Counted from the stretch's first letter, positions 16,483 to 26,336 are shown. The stretch is 64,000 nt of DNA from Nitratiruptor tergarcus DSM 16512 (GCF_027946175.1 NZ_AP026671.1:558001-622000), one strand, 5' to 3'. Numbers and translations: made by a program. The notes: a model not told the origin generated them from the letters alone.

Positions 16483-17107
16483 AGCCGCTTCCTCGAATCG
16501 TTTTTATGTTTGGAAAAATTTTGCGCAAGGTTTTAATATAGCTTCGAATTGTCGCTTCACTTGGAACTTCATCATAGTTCCAGATATTTGCGATGAGATC
16601 CTCTTTTGTGACTACTTTATGGGTATAGAGATAGTGTAGGATTTCACTTGCTTTTGGGGTGAGCTGAATCGTTTCGCCATCTTTGTCGTTGACTAGAAGA
16701 TGTCTTACAGGATCGAAGAGAAAATCACCGATCTTTATCTTTTCTTCCAATCCATAAATACGTTTTACATGTTCGATTCTAGCATCGAGTTCTTCAAATT
16801 CGAAAGGCTTTTTGATGTAATCATCACAACCAAGATCAAAACCTTTTTTGACATCCGATGAGCTGTCGTTTGATGTTATAAAAATAACGGGAGTTGTATT
16901 ACGCTCCTTACGTAAAATTTTGAGCAGCTCATCGCCTTTGAGTCCAGGGACATTGATATCAAGGAGTGCGAGGTCTACTCTGTTTTCATATAGATACTCC
17001 AAAGTATCCTCACCATTGTCAAAAATGACAGTTTCATAATTATCACTCAGGTGTTCGACCATTAATTCTCTAAGCAGTGCATCATCTTCCAAAAGCAGTA
17101 TTTTCAT
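16463..17107 (-). CDS. OmpR-family response regulator, CusR-like by context
   Basis: This 214-residue two-domain regulator has an N-terminal receiver with acidic Asp8/Asp9, phosphoacceptor Asp50 in LALLDINVPG and the Lys of DDYIKKPFEF. The C-terminal half is a winged-helix DNA-binding domain with ASEILHYLYTHK and EATIRSYIKTLRKIF, ending in the usual RGSGYEFEP. It overlaps copB by 26 nt upstream and the kinase gene by 20 nt downstream. OmpR-type regulators bind tandem repeats about 11 bp apart; just such repeats lie ahead of this operon (19270-19287) and ahead of the multicopper oxidase (26353-26370). Autoregulation and control of both copper operons are therefore likely. Confidence 0.88.
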   Translation of the reverse strand: MKILLLEDDALLRELMVEHLSDNYETVIFDNGEDTLEYLYENRVDLALLDINVPGLKGDELLKILRKERNTTPVIFITSNDSSSDVKKGFDLGCDDYIKKPFEFEELDARIEHVKRIYGLEEKIKIGDFLFDPVRHLLVNDKDGETIQLTPKASEILHYLYTHKVVTKEDLIANIWNYDEVPSEATIRSYIKTLRKIFPNIKTIRGSGYEFEPL

Positions 17108-19040
17108 TGAATCGAAACCTTTTTAAAAATTGTGCATTAATAGCGACTATAACAGTGCTCAAAGACATCATCAATGCTCCTATCTCAGGTGTTATAGCAA
17201 CACCTACGCCTCTTGCAACACCGGCTGCTAAAGGGATTGCTATAATATTGTAGCCGCTTGCCCACCATAGATTTTGAACAATCTTAGAATATGTTGCATG
17301 AGAGAGTACAATAGCCTTTGCTATGTCAAATATCGAGTTCTTTGTTAGAATAATATCTGCACTTTGAGCGGCGATATCGGTTACAGTACCTATGGCAATC
17401 CCGACGTTTGCGCTCAATAAAGAAGGAGCATCATTGATCCCATCGCCGACCATGGCAACTCTCTTTCCACTCTTTTTCAATTGTTCTATTATAGCTACTT
17501 TTTGATCTGGTAGCAGATGAGCAAAATATCGTTTCATCTGGAGTTCATCTGCAACAGTTTTTGCCGTTATTTCGTTATCTCCTGTGAGCATGACTGTTTC
17601 TATGTGCATTGAATGTAAAAGTGCAATCGCTTTTTTCGTTTCCGTACGAATCGTATCCATTAAAAGGATATATCCTAGAATCTCTTTTCCCACACCCACC
17701 CATACTTTAGTCCCGACCTCATCGCTGTTTTGTTTTGGAAGCTCAAATCCTTGTTCAATCAAAGCTGTATCGTTTCCGATGACAACTTTTACTCCTTTAA
17801 TAAGACCCAGTGCTCCTTTTCCAGGAATTATTTTAAATCTATCTACCGATAAAAGTGGCAGTTTGGCTTTTTTGGCCTCTTCTGCAATTGCTTTTGCGAT
17901 AGAATGCTCAGAGAGTTTTTCCAAAGAGGCGGCAAAACCAAGAAGTTTTTTGGGATCATTTGCAACGATATTTTTGACTTTTAATTTTCCCTCTGTTAAT
18001 GTCCCTGTTTTATCGAAACATATCGTGTCTATTTTTCTTAAATTTTCGAAGGCTTCCCGGTTGCGTATCAAAATGCCATAATGAGCAGCTTTTGTTGTTG
18101 ATATCGCTACTACAAGAGGCACTGCCAGACCCAGTGCATGGGGGCAGGCAATGATAAGAACGGTAACACTCATTAACAGTGTTTCATTGGCACCAAGTAT
18201 TGGCATCCAATATATAAAAGTCGATCCTCCTGCAAAAAGAGCAATAAAAAAGAGCCATTTTGCTGCTTTGTTTGCAGTATCTTGCAGTTTGGATCGACTC
18301 ATTTGCGCTTCTTTTACTAGATTGATAACTTGGTATAAGTAGCTCTCGCTACCCGGTTTTTGGACAATGATTTTGAGACTGCTATCTAGATTTGTACTGC
18401 CCATATAGACACTACTGTTTTTTCGTTTTGAGACAGGCTTGGATTCTCCGCTTAAAAAGGATTCATCCACGAGTGCCTCGCCTTCTAAAACAGATCCATC
18501 AATAGGAATCTTTTCGCCCGGTTTTACAAGAATGATATCTCCTGGTTTTAGCTGCTCGATACTGATATCTTTTATTTTGTCATCCTGTACCAGATGTGCA
18601 TTTTTGGGAATCAACTGCACAAGACTTTGCAGTGCTTGTGAAGCACCTGCAACGCTTTTTGATTCAATATAGTGTCCAATGAGCATGATATCGATAAGTG
18701 TTGCCAACTCCCAGAAAAACTCTTTTGCGTTTTCAAGAAAAAGAGCATATGTAGAGTAGATATACGCTACGCTTATAGCCATCGCTATAAGGGTCATCAT
18801 TCCGGGATTTTTTTGTTTTATTTCATGAAGTGATCCCAAAAGAAACGGTTTGCCTCCATAAAAATAGATGATAGAGCTAAGGATAAAAATAATCTCTTTT
18901 CTAAACGCAATATCCAATCTAAAGCCAAACCAGTCCCAAATCATCGGAGAGAGAAGAAGTACTGGAATGGTGAGAATAAGCGATACGATAAAGCGTTTTT
19001 TAAAATCTTTGAGATGATGGGCGTGATTACTATGTTGCAT
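17082..19040 (-). CDS. copB: CopB-type P1B copper-exporting ATPase
   Basis: This roughly 652-residue heavy-metal P-type ATPase has a short His-rich N-terminus (HSNHAHH) instead of CxxC domains. The intramembrane motif is CPH (299-301), the mark of the CopB or P1B-3 group, rather than CPC. The actuator motif is SGES (197-200), the phosphorylated Asp343 lies in DKTGTLT, and the hinge is GDGINDAP. It is expected to pump copper (or silver) out of the cytoplasm. The true start is the ATG at 19040 with AAAGGA eight bases upstream; the TTG just before it overlaps the SHOCT stop. Translation is coupled to the SHOCT gene before it and the regulator gene after it. Confidence 0.92.
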   Translation of the reverse strand: MQHSNHAHHLKDFKKRFIVSLILTIPVLLLSPMIWDWFGFRLDIAFRKEIIFILSSIIYFYGGKPFLLGSLHEIKQKNPGMMTLIAMAISVAYIYSTYALFLENAKEFFWELATLIDIMLIGHYIESKSVAGASQALQSLVQLIPKNAHLVQDDKIKDISIEQLKPGDIILVKPGEKIPIDGSVLEGEALVDESFLSGESKPVSKRKNSSVYMGSTNLDSSLKIIVQKPGSESYLYQVINLVKEAQMSRSKLQDTANKAAKWLFFIALFAGGSTFIYWMPILGANETLLMSVTVLIIACPHALGLAVPLVVAISTTKAAHYGILIRNREAFENLRKIDTICFDKTGTLTEGKLKVKNIVANDPKKLLGFAASLEKLSEHSIAKAIAEEAKKAKLPLLSVDRFKIIPGKGALGLIKGVKVVIGNDTALIEQGFELPKQNSDEVGTKVWVGVGKEILGYILLMDTIRTETKKAIALLHSMHIETVMLTGDNEITAKTVADELQMKRYFAHLLPDQKVAIIEQLKKSGKRVAMVGDGINDAPSLLSANVGIAIGTVTDIAAQSADIILTKNSIFDIAKAIVLSHATYSKIVQNLWWASGYNIIAIPLAAGVARGVGVAITPEIGALMMSLSTVIVAINAQFLKRFRFNENTAFGR

Positions 19041-19234
19041 CAATGATCCTTTAGAGTTTTCAGTGCCTCTTCATACTCCTCTTTGCTCATTTCTCCTTTT
19101 GCAAAACGCTCATCAAGAATCGATTTTGGGTCTTTCTTGTCAGAGTTTCTCGTGACAAAATACAAAACAATAGCAAAGAGTATTAATATATAAATCCATC
19201 CAAATCCCATAAAATGACCTTGCATCCAATGCAT
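19040..19234 (-). CDS. Small membrane protein with SHOCT domain
   Basis: This is a 64-residue protein when started at the ATG at 19234, which has a strong AAGGAG site; a longer frame to 19264 lacks one. The N-terminus is Met/His/Trp-rich (MHWMQGHFMGFGW), one membrane helix follows (about 14-30), and the C-terminus is a classic SHOCT helix pair (ILDERFAKGEMSKEEYEEAL). Such proteins often accompany copper ATPases, but their role is not established. The stop codon overlaps the copB start (TGATG), so the two are translationally coupled. It is the first gene of the SHOCT-copB-regulator-kinase operon. Confidence 0.8.
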   Translation of the reverse strand: MHWMQGHFMGFGWIYILILFAIVLYFVTRNSDKKDPKSILDERFAKGEMSKEEYEEALKTLKDH

Positions 19235-19253
19235 ATTGACTCCTTTTTTTCTT

Positions 19254-19287
19254 ATTGTAGGCAAAAGGGTGTGGAAAAAGCGTGTAA
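19254..19287 (-). promoter_or_regulatory. Predicted response-regulator box and promoter of the SHOCT-copB operon
   Basis: Read on the - strand, the half-sites TTACACG and TTCCACA lie 11 bp apart (19270-19287 in window coordinates). Exactly 10 bp later comes a -10 box TACAAT (19254-19259). The half-sites occupy the -35 region, as expected for an OmpR-type activator. The same layout, with a better repeat, precedes the multicopper oxidase gene. The first half-site matches only 5 of 7 bases, so this copy is the weaker one. Confidence 0.6.
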
Positions 19288-19293
19288 AGGTCC

Positions 19294-22200
19294 TTAGCGG
19301 ATTTTTTTGGAAATTTGGATGTAGATCATATACAAAAGAGGAATAATTATCAGACTCAAAACGGCAGATGTAGCAACTCCACCAATCATTGGTGCAGCAA
19401 TTCTTTGCATCACTTCACTTCCTGTTTTATCGGTGTACATAATGGGAAGCAGACCAGCCAAAATTGCAAAAACTGTCATCAGTTTAGGACGAACTCTTTG
19501 CACAGCTCCTTCATATATCGCTTCAACGAGTAGTTTTTTATCCAGTTTCTCATATTTTTCCACGCTTTCTTTAAGATAGATGATCATAACGATTGCAGTC
19601 TCAGCTGCAATTCCAAGCAGTGCCAAAAATCCAACAACCACTGCAACACTCATATTAAAACCCAAATAATCGATATAAATTAGACCTCCCAAAAAAGCAA
19701 AAGGTAAAGATAAGAAAACAAAGAGCGTTGGTACAATTTCACCAAGAGCAAAATAGATGAGTATCAAAATAATGAGAAGCACCGATGGAACGATCCATTT
19801 GAACGTATTCATGGCACTTTGTAGATACTCACTGCTACCGGCCCACTCATAGAAGTATCCTTTTGGTAGGGTCAGACTTTGCAAGGCGTTTTGTGCAACT
19901 TTTTTATACTCTGATGCACTCACTCCTTGAGCTGGAGTGATATAGATGTAGGTGACCGGTTTTGCTTTTTCACTTTTGAGCACCGAAGCGCTTTGTTCGT
20001 AATGGATATTGGCTATCTCTTTTAGAGGAATATAGCCATATTTTGTTTTGATACGAAGCTCTTTGATCGCTTCAAGGCTATTTCTTTGCTCCTCTTCCAA
20101 TCGAATCGAAATAGGATAGCGCTCAATGTTTTTAAGTTTGACTGTAACTCTTTTTCCGCCTATTGCGAAGCTTACAAAATCCAACACATCCGATCGTTTT
20201 AATCCGTATAAAGCAAGTTTTTTGGGATCTGTATCGATATCGATATAGTATCCCGTATCGCTTCTATCGGCAAAAACCGATTCAGTTTGGGCTAAAGTAG
20301 CAAGTTTCGTTTCAATTTTTTTGGCTAATGATTGCAGTGTTTTTATATCATCGCCATAGAGTTTGATACCTAGCGGAGTTCTGATGCCGCTTAAAAGCAT
20401 ATCGATTCGACCACGAATTGGGTATGTCCAAGAGTTGACTAGTCCTGGAACTTGCACCGCTTCATCGAGTTCTTGCAACAGCTTTTTCATATCAATTTTT
20501 TCATTCTTGAGCGTTATGATTGTCTCTATCATGGAAAGTGGAGCCGGATCGGTTGCAGTATCAGCTCGACCTGCTTTTCCAAAGACACTCTTGACTTCAT
20601 CAAAACTGGCTATCACTTTGTCTGTCATTTGTGTCAGCATCTTTGCTTGATCGATGCTTATGCCATAGGGAGTAACAGGCATATACATCAAAACACCCTC
20701 ATTGAGTGGTGGCATAAACTCCCATTTGAGCTTTTTATAGAGTGGATAAGAAAAAAGCAGTAAAGCTACAGAAAGGGGGATAAGAATGTAGCGAAGTTTC
20801 AATCCAATGACGATAAAGGGATGATAAAGCCAGATAAAGAATCTATTGACTGGATTTTTCTTTTCATCTGGAACATCTTTAATAAACCAGATCATGAGAG
20901 CCGGTACTATCGTAATAGCCAAGATGGCTCCCACACTCATCGCAAAGGTTTTTGTAAAGGCAAGTGGCGTAAAAAGCTTTCCCTCTTGCCCTTGCATAGC
21001 AAAGATTGGCAAGAAGGAGACGACGACAAGGGCTAGGGCGAAAAAGATTGGACGACCCACCTGCTGAGATGATTCAATGATGAGCGAAACTCTCTTGCTT
21101 GGCGTCAATGCTTTTTTATTTTTGATGCTGTCCAGTTTTTTATGGGCATTCTCTATCATGACAATACTCGCATCTACCATAGCCCCAATAGCGATAGCGA
21201 TACCCCCAAGGCTCATGATATTGGAGCCTATACCAAAAATTTTCATAAGCAAAAATGTTAGACCGATAGTCAGTGGCAGAACAACTAATACGATCAATGT
21301 GCTTCTAAAATGAAAAAGAAAAAAACCAATTACTACTAGAACGATGATGCTCTCTTCAATGAGTGTATCTTTAAGTGTGCTTACAGCATCTTCAATAAGT
21401 CTGCTTCGATCGTATGTAGGGATAATTTTGATATCTTTGGTTTGAAGCTGTGAGAGTTTTTCTTTTACTTTTTTGATTGTTGCATAGACATCTGCACCAT
21501 ATTTTGCAATAACGATTCCTCCAACCACTTCTCCTTGACCGTTCAGATCTGCTAGACCTCGTCTTGGCAGGGCAGTCCATTCGACTCTTGCTATATCTTT
21601 GATTTTTAGTGGAATCTTTCGTTTCGTTTTAATGGATAGCTCTTCAATTTCCTGTAAGGAGTTGATGTATCCACGTGCTTGAATCATCCATTCATACCCG
21701 TTTTGTATCGTTATACCGCCGCCAACATCGTTGTTGTTGAGTTCTAGCGTTTTCACTATATCTTTGACTGAAAGACCATCTTCTATGAGTTTGTGATTAT
21801 CGATTGTCACTTGGTAGTTTGGAATAAATCCGCCAACGCTGGCAACTTCACTTACACCATCAATACCTAAGAGTGCATATTTAAGCGTGTAGTCTTGATA
21901 TGTACGAAGCTGGGCCAAATCTTTCGTGTTGCTGACCAGTGCATATTCATACACCCATCCAACACCACTCGCATCTGGTCCCAAACTCACTTTGGCATTT
22001 TTGGGAAGGGTTGGTGCAACTTTGCTCAGTTCCTCTAACACCCTCGTTCTTGCATCATAAAGATTGGTTCCATCTTTAAAAATGATGTAAATTAACGCAT
22101 TTTCGTACGTTGAGAAGCCTCTGACCGTATCGATATCAGAAATTGATAAAAATGAGCTTGTAAGAGGATAGGTGACTTGATCTTCTATGATTTTTGGACT

Positions 22201-22368
22201 TTGTCCAGGAAATTTGACCTCAATTATGACTTGTGGTGGTGTGAGATCAGGTATCGCATCAAGAGGAGTTTTCTTTATAGCCCAATAGGATGCTCCTGCA
22301 AAAATGAGGGCAAATAAAAAAATCAAGAATCTATTTTTTGCGCTCAACTCTATAATTTTTTCAATCAT
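19294..22368 (-). CDS. cusA: CusA-type Cu(I)/Ag(I) RND efflux pump
   Basis: This 1024-residue inner-membrane RND transporter exports monovalent copper or silver across the envelope. The transmembrane-4 motif IAIGAMVDASIVMIENAHKK (392-411) is the CusA form. The three copper-binding methionines of E. coli CusA (573, 623, 672) align with Met563 (LMYMP), Met613 (APLSM) and Met657 (GRIDM), so the metal site looks intact. The start is the ATG at 22368, inside the last codons of the adaptor gene (8-nt overlap); the open frame extends upstream only as a shadow. It completes an OMF-MFP-RND set under the multicopper oxidase promoter. Confidence 0.93.
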   Translation of the reverse strand: MIEKIIELSAKNRFLIFLFALIFAGASYWAIKKTPLDAIPDLTPPQVIIEVKFPGQSPKIIEDQVTYPLTSSFLSISDIDTVRGFSTYENALIYIIFKDGTNLYDARTRVLEELSKVAPTLPKNAKVSLGPDASGVGWVYEYALVSNTKDLAQLRTYQDYTLKYALLGIDGVSEVASVGGFIPNYQVTIDNHKLIEDGLSVKDIVKTLELNNNDVGGGITIQNGYEWMIQARGYINSLQEIEELSIKTKRKIPLKIKDIARVEWTALPRRGLADLNGQGEVVGGIVIAKYGADVYATIKKVKEKLSQLQTKDIKIIPTYDRSRLIEDAVSTLKDTLIEESIIVLVVIGFFLFHFRSTLIVLVVLPLTIGLTFLLMKIFGIGSNIMSLGGIAIAIGAMVDASIVMIENAHKKLDSIKNKKALTPSKRVSLIIESSQQVGRPIFFALALVVVSFLPIFAMQGQEGKLFTPLAFTKTFAMSVGAILAITIVPALMIWFIKDVPDEKKNPVNRFFIWLYHPFIVIGLKLRYILIPLSVALLLFSYPLYKKLKWEFMPPLNEGVLMYMPVTPYGISIDQAKMLTQMTDKVIASFDEVKSVFGKAGRADTATDPAPLSMIETIITLKNEKIDMKKLLQELDEAVQVPGLVNSWTYPIRGRIDMLLSGIRTPLGIKLYGDDIKTLQSLAKKIETKLATLAQTESVFADRSDTGYYIDIDTDPKKLALYGLKRSDVLDFVSFAIGGKRVTVKLKNIERYPISIRLEEEQRNSLEAIKELRIKTKYGYIPLKEIANIHYEQSASVLKSEKAKPVTYIYITPAQGVSASEYKKVAQNALQSLTLPKGYFYEWAGSSEYLQSAMNTFKWIVPSVLLIILILIYFALGEIVPTLFVFLSLPFAFLGGLIYIDYLGFNMSVAVVVGFLALLGIAAETAIVMIIYLKESVEKYEKLDKKLLVEAIYEGAVQRVRPKLMTVFAILAGLLPIMYTDKTGSEVMQRIAAPMIGGVATSAVLSLIIIPLLYMIYIQISKKIR

Positions 22369-23329
22369 TGTAGAGTCCATTGATTTGGGCATCGCTATCG
22401 AGCAGGAACATTGCGCTATCGGCAATCGTTTCACCTTCTTTAAGCCCAGAGATGAGTTGATAGTATCTGTTATCTAAAGGTTTAATTTGAACTGCAACCG
22501 GTTCATATTCCCCCTCATATTCTCCAACCTTAAAGGCGTACCATTTCCCATTTTTGCGAATAACGGCCGTTTTTGGTACAACGAGAATCGATTTTTTATG
22601 CTCTCTTATGGTAACTTTGGCATATTCTCCTGCAAGAACATCTTTGGACTTTACAAAAAGACGTACTATTGCAAGGGCACTGTCTGCATCTATGATGGGC
22701 AGAAGTTTATGGCTAGTTATTTTGACCTTTTCATTTCGCACATATGCAGATATAGAATCACACTTTTTATAAAAGTCGATATCTTTGCCAGGAATTTGCG
22801 CTTCTATCCAAAAATGAGTATTTGATGCAAGGCGAAAAATTGTTTTTCCTTTTTGAAAGAAGCTACCTTGATAGATATCTTTTTTAAGTAGAAATCCATC
22901 TATTGGTGAAACTACTTTTGTTGTTGTTAAAGTTTTTGTGGGACTTTTTAGTTCATCTTTTGGAAGTTTTAAAAGTTTTAATTTTAAATACGATGCAATT
23001 GTCATTCTTTTATCAAGACCAAATTTTAAAGAGTTTTTATACTCCTCTTTTGCATTATAAACTTCAGGGCTATAGACAAGTGCTAACATATCTCCCTTTT
23101 TGATAGTTTGCAATGGTTCTTTTGCATACAGCTTTTCTACATATCCAGAAAATCGTGGAGCGATATCAACTATTTTGCTCTCATCGAGTCGCACAATGGC
23201 AGGATAAGTTTTTTTTACATAAAGATCTTTTTTTTCAATTTTTGTCGTTTTTACGTTGAAAAGTTGCTCTATGCTCAGCCTTTCTGCACACAATAAAAAA
23301 GGTACAAGGAATATAAGTAATATTCTCAT
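22361..23329 (-). CDS. cusB: CusB-like periplasmic adaptor (membrane fusion protein)
   Basis: This 322-residue exported protein has a signal peptide (MRILLIFLVPFLLCA) and the MFP layout: a beta-barrel/lipoyl entry with IAPRFSGYVEKLYA, a short helical hairpin region with YNAKEEYKNSLKF (about 110-125), the lipoyl return SPIDGFLLKKDIYQG, and C-terminal barrel strands. It should link the RND pump to the outer-membrane channel. It is shorter than E. coli CusB (407) and lacks the Met-rich N-terminal extension, so the metal relay may be simpler. It overlaps the channel gene by 4 nt and the pump gene by 8 nt. Confidence 0.85.
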   Translation of the reverse strand: MRILLIFLVPFLLCAERLSIEQLFNVKTTKIEKKDLYVKKTYPAIVRLDESKIVDIAPRFSGYVEKLYAKEPLQTIKKGDMLALVYSPEVYNAKEEYKNSLKFGLDKRMTIASYLKLKLLKLPKDELKSPTKTLTTTKVVSPIDGFLLKKDIYQGSFFQKGKTIFRLASNTHFWIEAQIPGKDIDFYKKCDSISAYVRNEKVKITSHKLLPIIDADSALAIVRLFVKSKDVLAGEYAKVTIREHKKSILVVPKTAVIRKNGKWYAFKVGEYEGEYEPVAVQIKPLDNRYYQLISGLKEGETIADSAMFLLDSDAQINGLYND

Positions 23330-24498
23330 TTATACGCTCCATTTAAATAATTGATCTTTGCTTTTGTTAGAAGTTTTTGGATTTTAAAATTGATAAGTTT
23401 TAGTTCAATTGCAAATTTGCTTTTGAGTGTGTCAAGATATTTGTAAAGCATATCTCCAGAGCTTATGCGAGATCGAACGAGATCCAAAGAGTGGTCTACC
23501 TCTTTGAGAGATCTATGTTGCAAGAGTGCAATTTGCGTTTGAATTGTTCTTAGCCTTTCAAAAAGTGACTTTTCCTCTTCCTGAACATAGTTTTGTACAT
23601 CCCGTTTTTTGGATTCAATCGACATTGCCTCTATTTTAGCTTCTTGGGATCGCAGTTTTTCCGTTCCGTATAGCGGCAAAGAGATAGAGATACCTATTGA
23701 TATGTAGTCATCAAAGTTTGCTCTTTGAAAGTAACCTACATTGAGGTTTATATCACTTTTTTCATCTAATAGATACCTTTTTGAAAGCAGTTGTTGATAG
23801 CGTTTTTTTTCCTGGAGTTTTTCAATCTGTGGAAAAGTTTTTTTATGTATTGCGATATCTCGAATTGGATCGATATGTGTAATTTTTTGTGAAGCAAGAT
23901 ATGAGAGTTTGTGTAAAGCTTCTTTTTGTGAAAAAACGAGTTCTTCTCGTGTGGTTTTCAGATCTGATAAAAATATTTTACTCTGCATCAAAGCCAAATG
24001 ATAGCTGCTATCCACAACCAGCATTTTGCTGTATAGATCAATGCTTTGTTTAACGAGATCAATATAACTATCCACTATTTTTTGCTTTTGAACTGCTTTT
24101 TGATAAAGAAGTGCATTTTTAAAAATTTCAAATGCAAGTCTATTTCTTGCAACCTCAAGATCTTTAAAAATGACTTGCTTTTTTTGTTTGATGAGTTTTG
24201 CATCGAAATTTTTTTTCCCAAATGTCGGAATTTTTTGTGTAATGGCAATCTGTTGGGTTTGCATAGGTTCAAGATCTCGTAAAAAAGGTGCATCCAAACG
24301 AAGATCGTTTACTGCAAATTTTAATGTTGGATTCTCCCAGTTTTTCGCTTTTTTGTACTCAACATCCATTTTTCTTAAAAGCATTTGAATGGCATGTAAA
24401 GAGTCGTTTTTTTGTAAAGCCCTTTTGACAATCATATCGATATCCTGGGCTTGTAGCAGTGCACTGAGTAGCACTGCTATTATGAAAAGATGTTTCAT
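23326..24498 (-). CDS. cusC: CusC/TolC-family outer-membrane channel of the Cus system
   Basis: This 390-residue protein has a signal peptide (MKHLFIIAVLLSALLQAQ) followed by the long amphipathic helices of the outer-membrane efflux family. Two repeats are recognisable, each with a strand-rich stretch, such as NPTLKFAVNDL in the first and INLNVGYFQRANF in the second. No lipidation Cys follows the signal peptide. Its ATG shares one base with the stop of the YtkA-like gene (TGATG), and its end overlaps the adaptor gene by 4 nt. It should form the exit duct of the pump. Confidence 0.83.
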   Translation of the reverse strand: MKHLFIIAVLLSALLQAQDIDMIVKRALQKNDSLHAIQMLLRKMDVEYKKAKNWENPTLKFAVNDLRLDAPFLRDLEPMQTQQIAITQKIPTFGKKNFDAKLIKQKKQVIFKDLEVARNRLAFEIFKNALLYQKAVQKQKIVDSYIDLVKQSIDLYSKMLVVDSSYHLALMQSKIFLSDLKTTREELVFSQKEALHKLSYLASQKITHIDPIRDIAIHKKTFPQIEKLQEKKRYQQLLSKRYLLDEKSDINLNVGYFQRANFDDYISIGISISLPLYGTEKLRSQEAKIEAMSIESKKRDVQNYVQEEEKSLFERLRTIQTQIALLQHRSLKEVDHSLDLVRSRISSGDMLYKYLDTLKSKFAIELKLINFKIQKLLTKAKINYLNGAYK

Positions 24499-24857
24499 CA
24501 GATATTTACCGAAGTTTTGATGCGATATTTTTTACCACTGTTTGTCGTGATAAAAATATGTACCTGCCAGGTTCCTGCCATAGGTAACTTTACGTTGGCT
24601 TGGTAACCTTGATCATTTTTTTCAATTTTAGCCCAGCTTTCCATATATGGCATACCGGGCATCGCTGGCATAAAAAATTTGACTTTGAGGTCTTTTATAT
24701 TTTTTTTGTTGATATGAAACAAAAAGGAATTTGCTCCTACACTCAAAGGTTTGGTAGAGATTATGTCGATCTTGAAACCTCTGTATTTGACATGTTTTTG
24801 AAAGCCGGCTGCAAAAAGAAGTATTGCGCCGAGTACTAATATTGCAAGTTTTTTCAT
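24498..24857 (-). CDS. YtkA/FixH-like exported protein, Met-rich
   Basis: This 119-residue protein has an N-terminal signal or anchor segment (MKKLAILVLGAILLFAAG) and an immunoglobulin-like beta domain that resembles the YtkA/FixH group. A Met-rich loop, FFMPAMPGMPYMESW (about 60-74), could bind Cu(I). A GTWQVHIFITT strand near the end is typical of the fold. It lies between the multicopper oxidase (10 bp away) and the channel gene (1-nt overlap). A periplasmic copper-chaperone role, carrying copper to the oxidase or the pump, is inferred from the loop and the neighbours. Confidence 0.7.
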   Translation of the reverse strand: MKKLAILVLGAILLFAAGFQKHVKYRGFKIDIISTKPLSVGANSFLFHINKKNIKDLKVKFFMPAMPGMPYMESWAKIEKNDQGYQANVKLPMAGTWQVHIFITTNSGKKYRIKTSVNI

Positions 24858-24867
24858 GGTTTATCCT

Positions 24868-26307
24868 TTAAGAGTTTGAAACGACAGTAAACTGCCCCAT
24901 CATTCCATCATCTTCATGTTCTAAAATATGACAGTGATACATATATGGATGAACTTCATCCACATAATCTTTCATCTTCACAAGCACTTTTGCGGTTGAT
25001 CGTGGTGGCATATAGATAGTATCTTTGAATCCTCTTTCACTTGGCAATACATTTCTTGCGCTTCCATTTCTCTCAATTATTTCAAAATGAGTCGCATGGA
25101 TATGGAAATTGTGTACCATATGCATTGGATTGATTATTTCCCAAATCTCAACATCATTTACTGGTACTCTTTCATCTATTCTATTTTTATTCATAATTTT
25201 TGAGTTTATTGCCATATGTCCTCTTCGCATGTTCAAAACAAATCTTCTCACTCTTTTTGCATCATGGATATTTAATCTTTCTAAATTGGTAAGCTGTGTT
25301 GGAAGCGAATCAACCAATCCTATACTCTCATCTTTGAAAATGTATAAAAGAGATTTAGACGTATTACGATCTTGTAATACAAGATCTCTATCTACATATA
25401 CAACTATTTCAGCTCGCTCACCAGGACTTAAGGTTAAAGAGTTTAATTTTATTGGTTGCTCTAAAAAGCTATTGTCTGTGGCAATTTGATAAAAACTTTT
25501 AAAGAGACCAAAACTAATTGTAAATACTCTTGCATTTGCTCCATTTAAGACTCTTAGTCTAAGCCAACCAGTTTTAGCATTAAAGTATGGCTCTATCGCT
25601 CCATTGACTAAAAAGGTGTTTGCTTTATAGCCTCTTTTAATCTCCATACGAGTTGGTGAGTAGTCAATCTGTCCACTACTATCAAACTTTTTATCCTGTA
25701 AAACAACTGGAATATCATCGACTCCATATGTTTGAGGAATATTTAAATTTTTACTCTCTTCATCTTCTACAATTATCATTCCTGCCAGCCCCATATAGAC
25801 CTGTTCAGCCGTTTTTCCCATCAAATGCGGATGATACCAGCAAGTACTTGCTGGTTGATTAACAGTATACTTTGCACTCCAACATTGATTTGGATTGATA
25901 ACTTGATGTACTCCTCCATCCATTATCGCAGGTACATGCATGCCGTGACCATGCATTGTAGTAGCTTCTGGTAAGTTGTTTTTATACTCAATTTCTACAC
26001 TTTCTCCTTGTCTTAGAAGCAGTGTTGGTCCCAAGTATGTGCTCTCTATGCCATAAGTTTTCGTATTGATATTTTCAAAGAAAGTATGATGGGACTCTTG
26101 AATGTTTAGATGAAATTTTTTGATCCCATTTTCAATTATTGGATCAAGTAGTTTTGGTATTGGTAAAGGACTCTTTTTTGGTTTTAGACTCAAAATGTTA
26201 CTATTTGTAGAATGTCTTCTACCCATCCAGCCATGGCCCATCCAGCCATATCCCATAATACCTATAGGAGCAAATCCACTCAGTTTAAGAAAATCTCGTC
26301 GTTTCAT
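24868..26307 (-). CDS. Periplasmic multicopper oxidase, Tat-exported (CueO/CopA-like)
   Basis: This is a 479-residue enzyme. The twin-arginine signal MKRRDFLKLSGF leads into a Met/Gly-rich segment (GWMGHGWMGRRH). All four copper motifs are present: HGHGMH and WYHPHLMGKTAEQVY for the trinuclear site, then HMVHNFHIHATHF, and finally HPYMYHCHILEHEDDGMM with the type 1 Cys and His. It probably oxidises Cu(I) to the less toxic Cu(II) in the periplasm. CueO-like Met-rich inserts near the substrate site are modest, so other phenolic or metal substrates are possible. It is the first gene of the oxidase-YtkA-CusCBA operon and has its own promoter with a regulator box. Confidence 0.9.
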   Translation of the reverse strand: MKRRDFLKLSGFAPIGIMGYGWMGHGWMGRRHSTNSNILSLKPKKSPLPIPKLLDPIIENGIKKFHLNIQESHHTFFENINTKTYGIESTYLGPTLLLRQGESVEIEYKNNLPEATTMHGHGMHVPAIMDGGVHQVINPNQCWSAKYTVNQPASTCWYHPHLMGKTAEQVYMGLAGMIIVEDEESKNLNIPQTYGVDDIPVVLQDKKFDSSGQIDYSPTRMEIKRGYKANTFLVNGAIEPYFNAKTGWLRLRVLNGANARVFTISFGLFKSFYQIATDNSFLEQPIKLNSLTLSPGERAEIVVYVDRDLVLQDRNTSKSLLYIFKDESIGLVDSLPTQLTNLERLNIHDAKRVRRFVLNMRRGHMAINSKIMNKNRIDERVPVNDVEIWEIINPMHMVHNFHIHATHFEIIERNGSARNVLPSERGFKDTIYMPPRSTAKVLVKMKDYVDEVHPYMYHCHILEHEDDGMMGQFTVVSNS

Positions 26308-26336
26308 GTTTCCATCCTTTGTGTTAATATGGGATA

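Noticed and set aside
17584-18081. 165-residue open frame opposite copB
   Set aside because: It sits inside an intact, well-matched ATPase gene and has a biased composition typical of the complement of coding DNA.
22369-22434. 22-residue N-terminal extension of CusA
   Set aside because: It lies inside the adaptor gene, has no ribosome site of its own and adds Cys-rich residues not found in CusA. The protein then starts in the usual way at MIEKIIELS.
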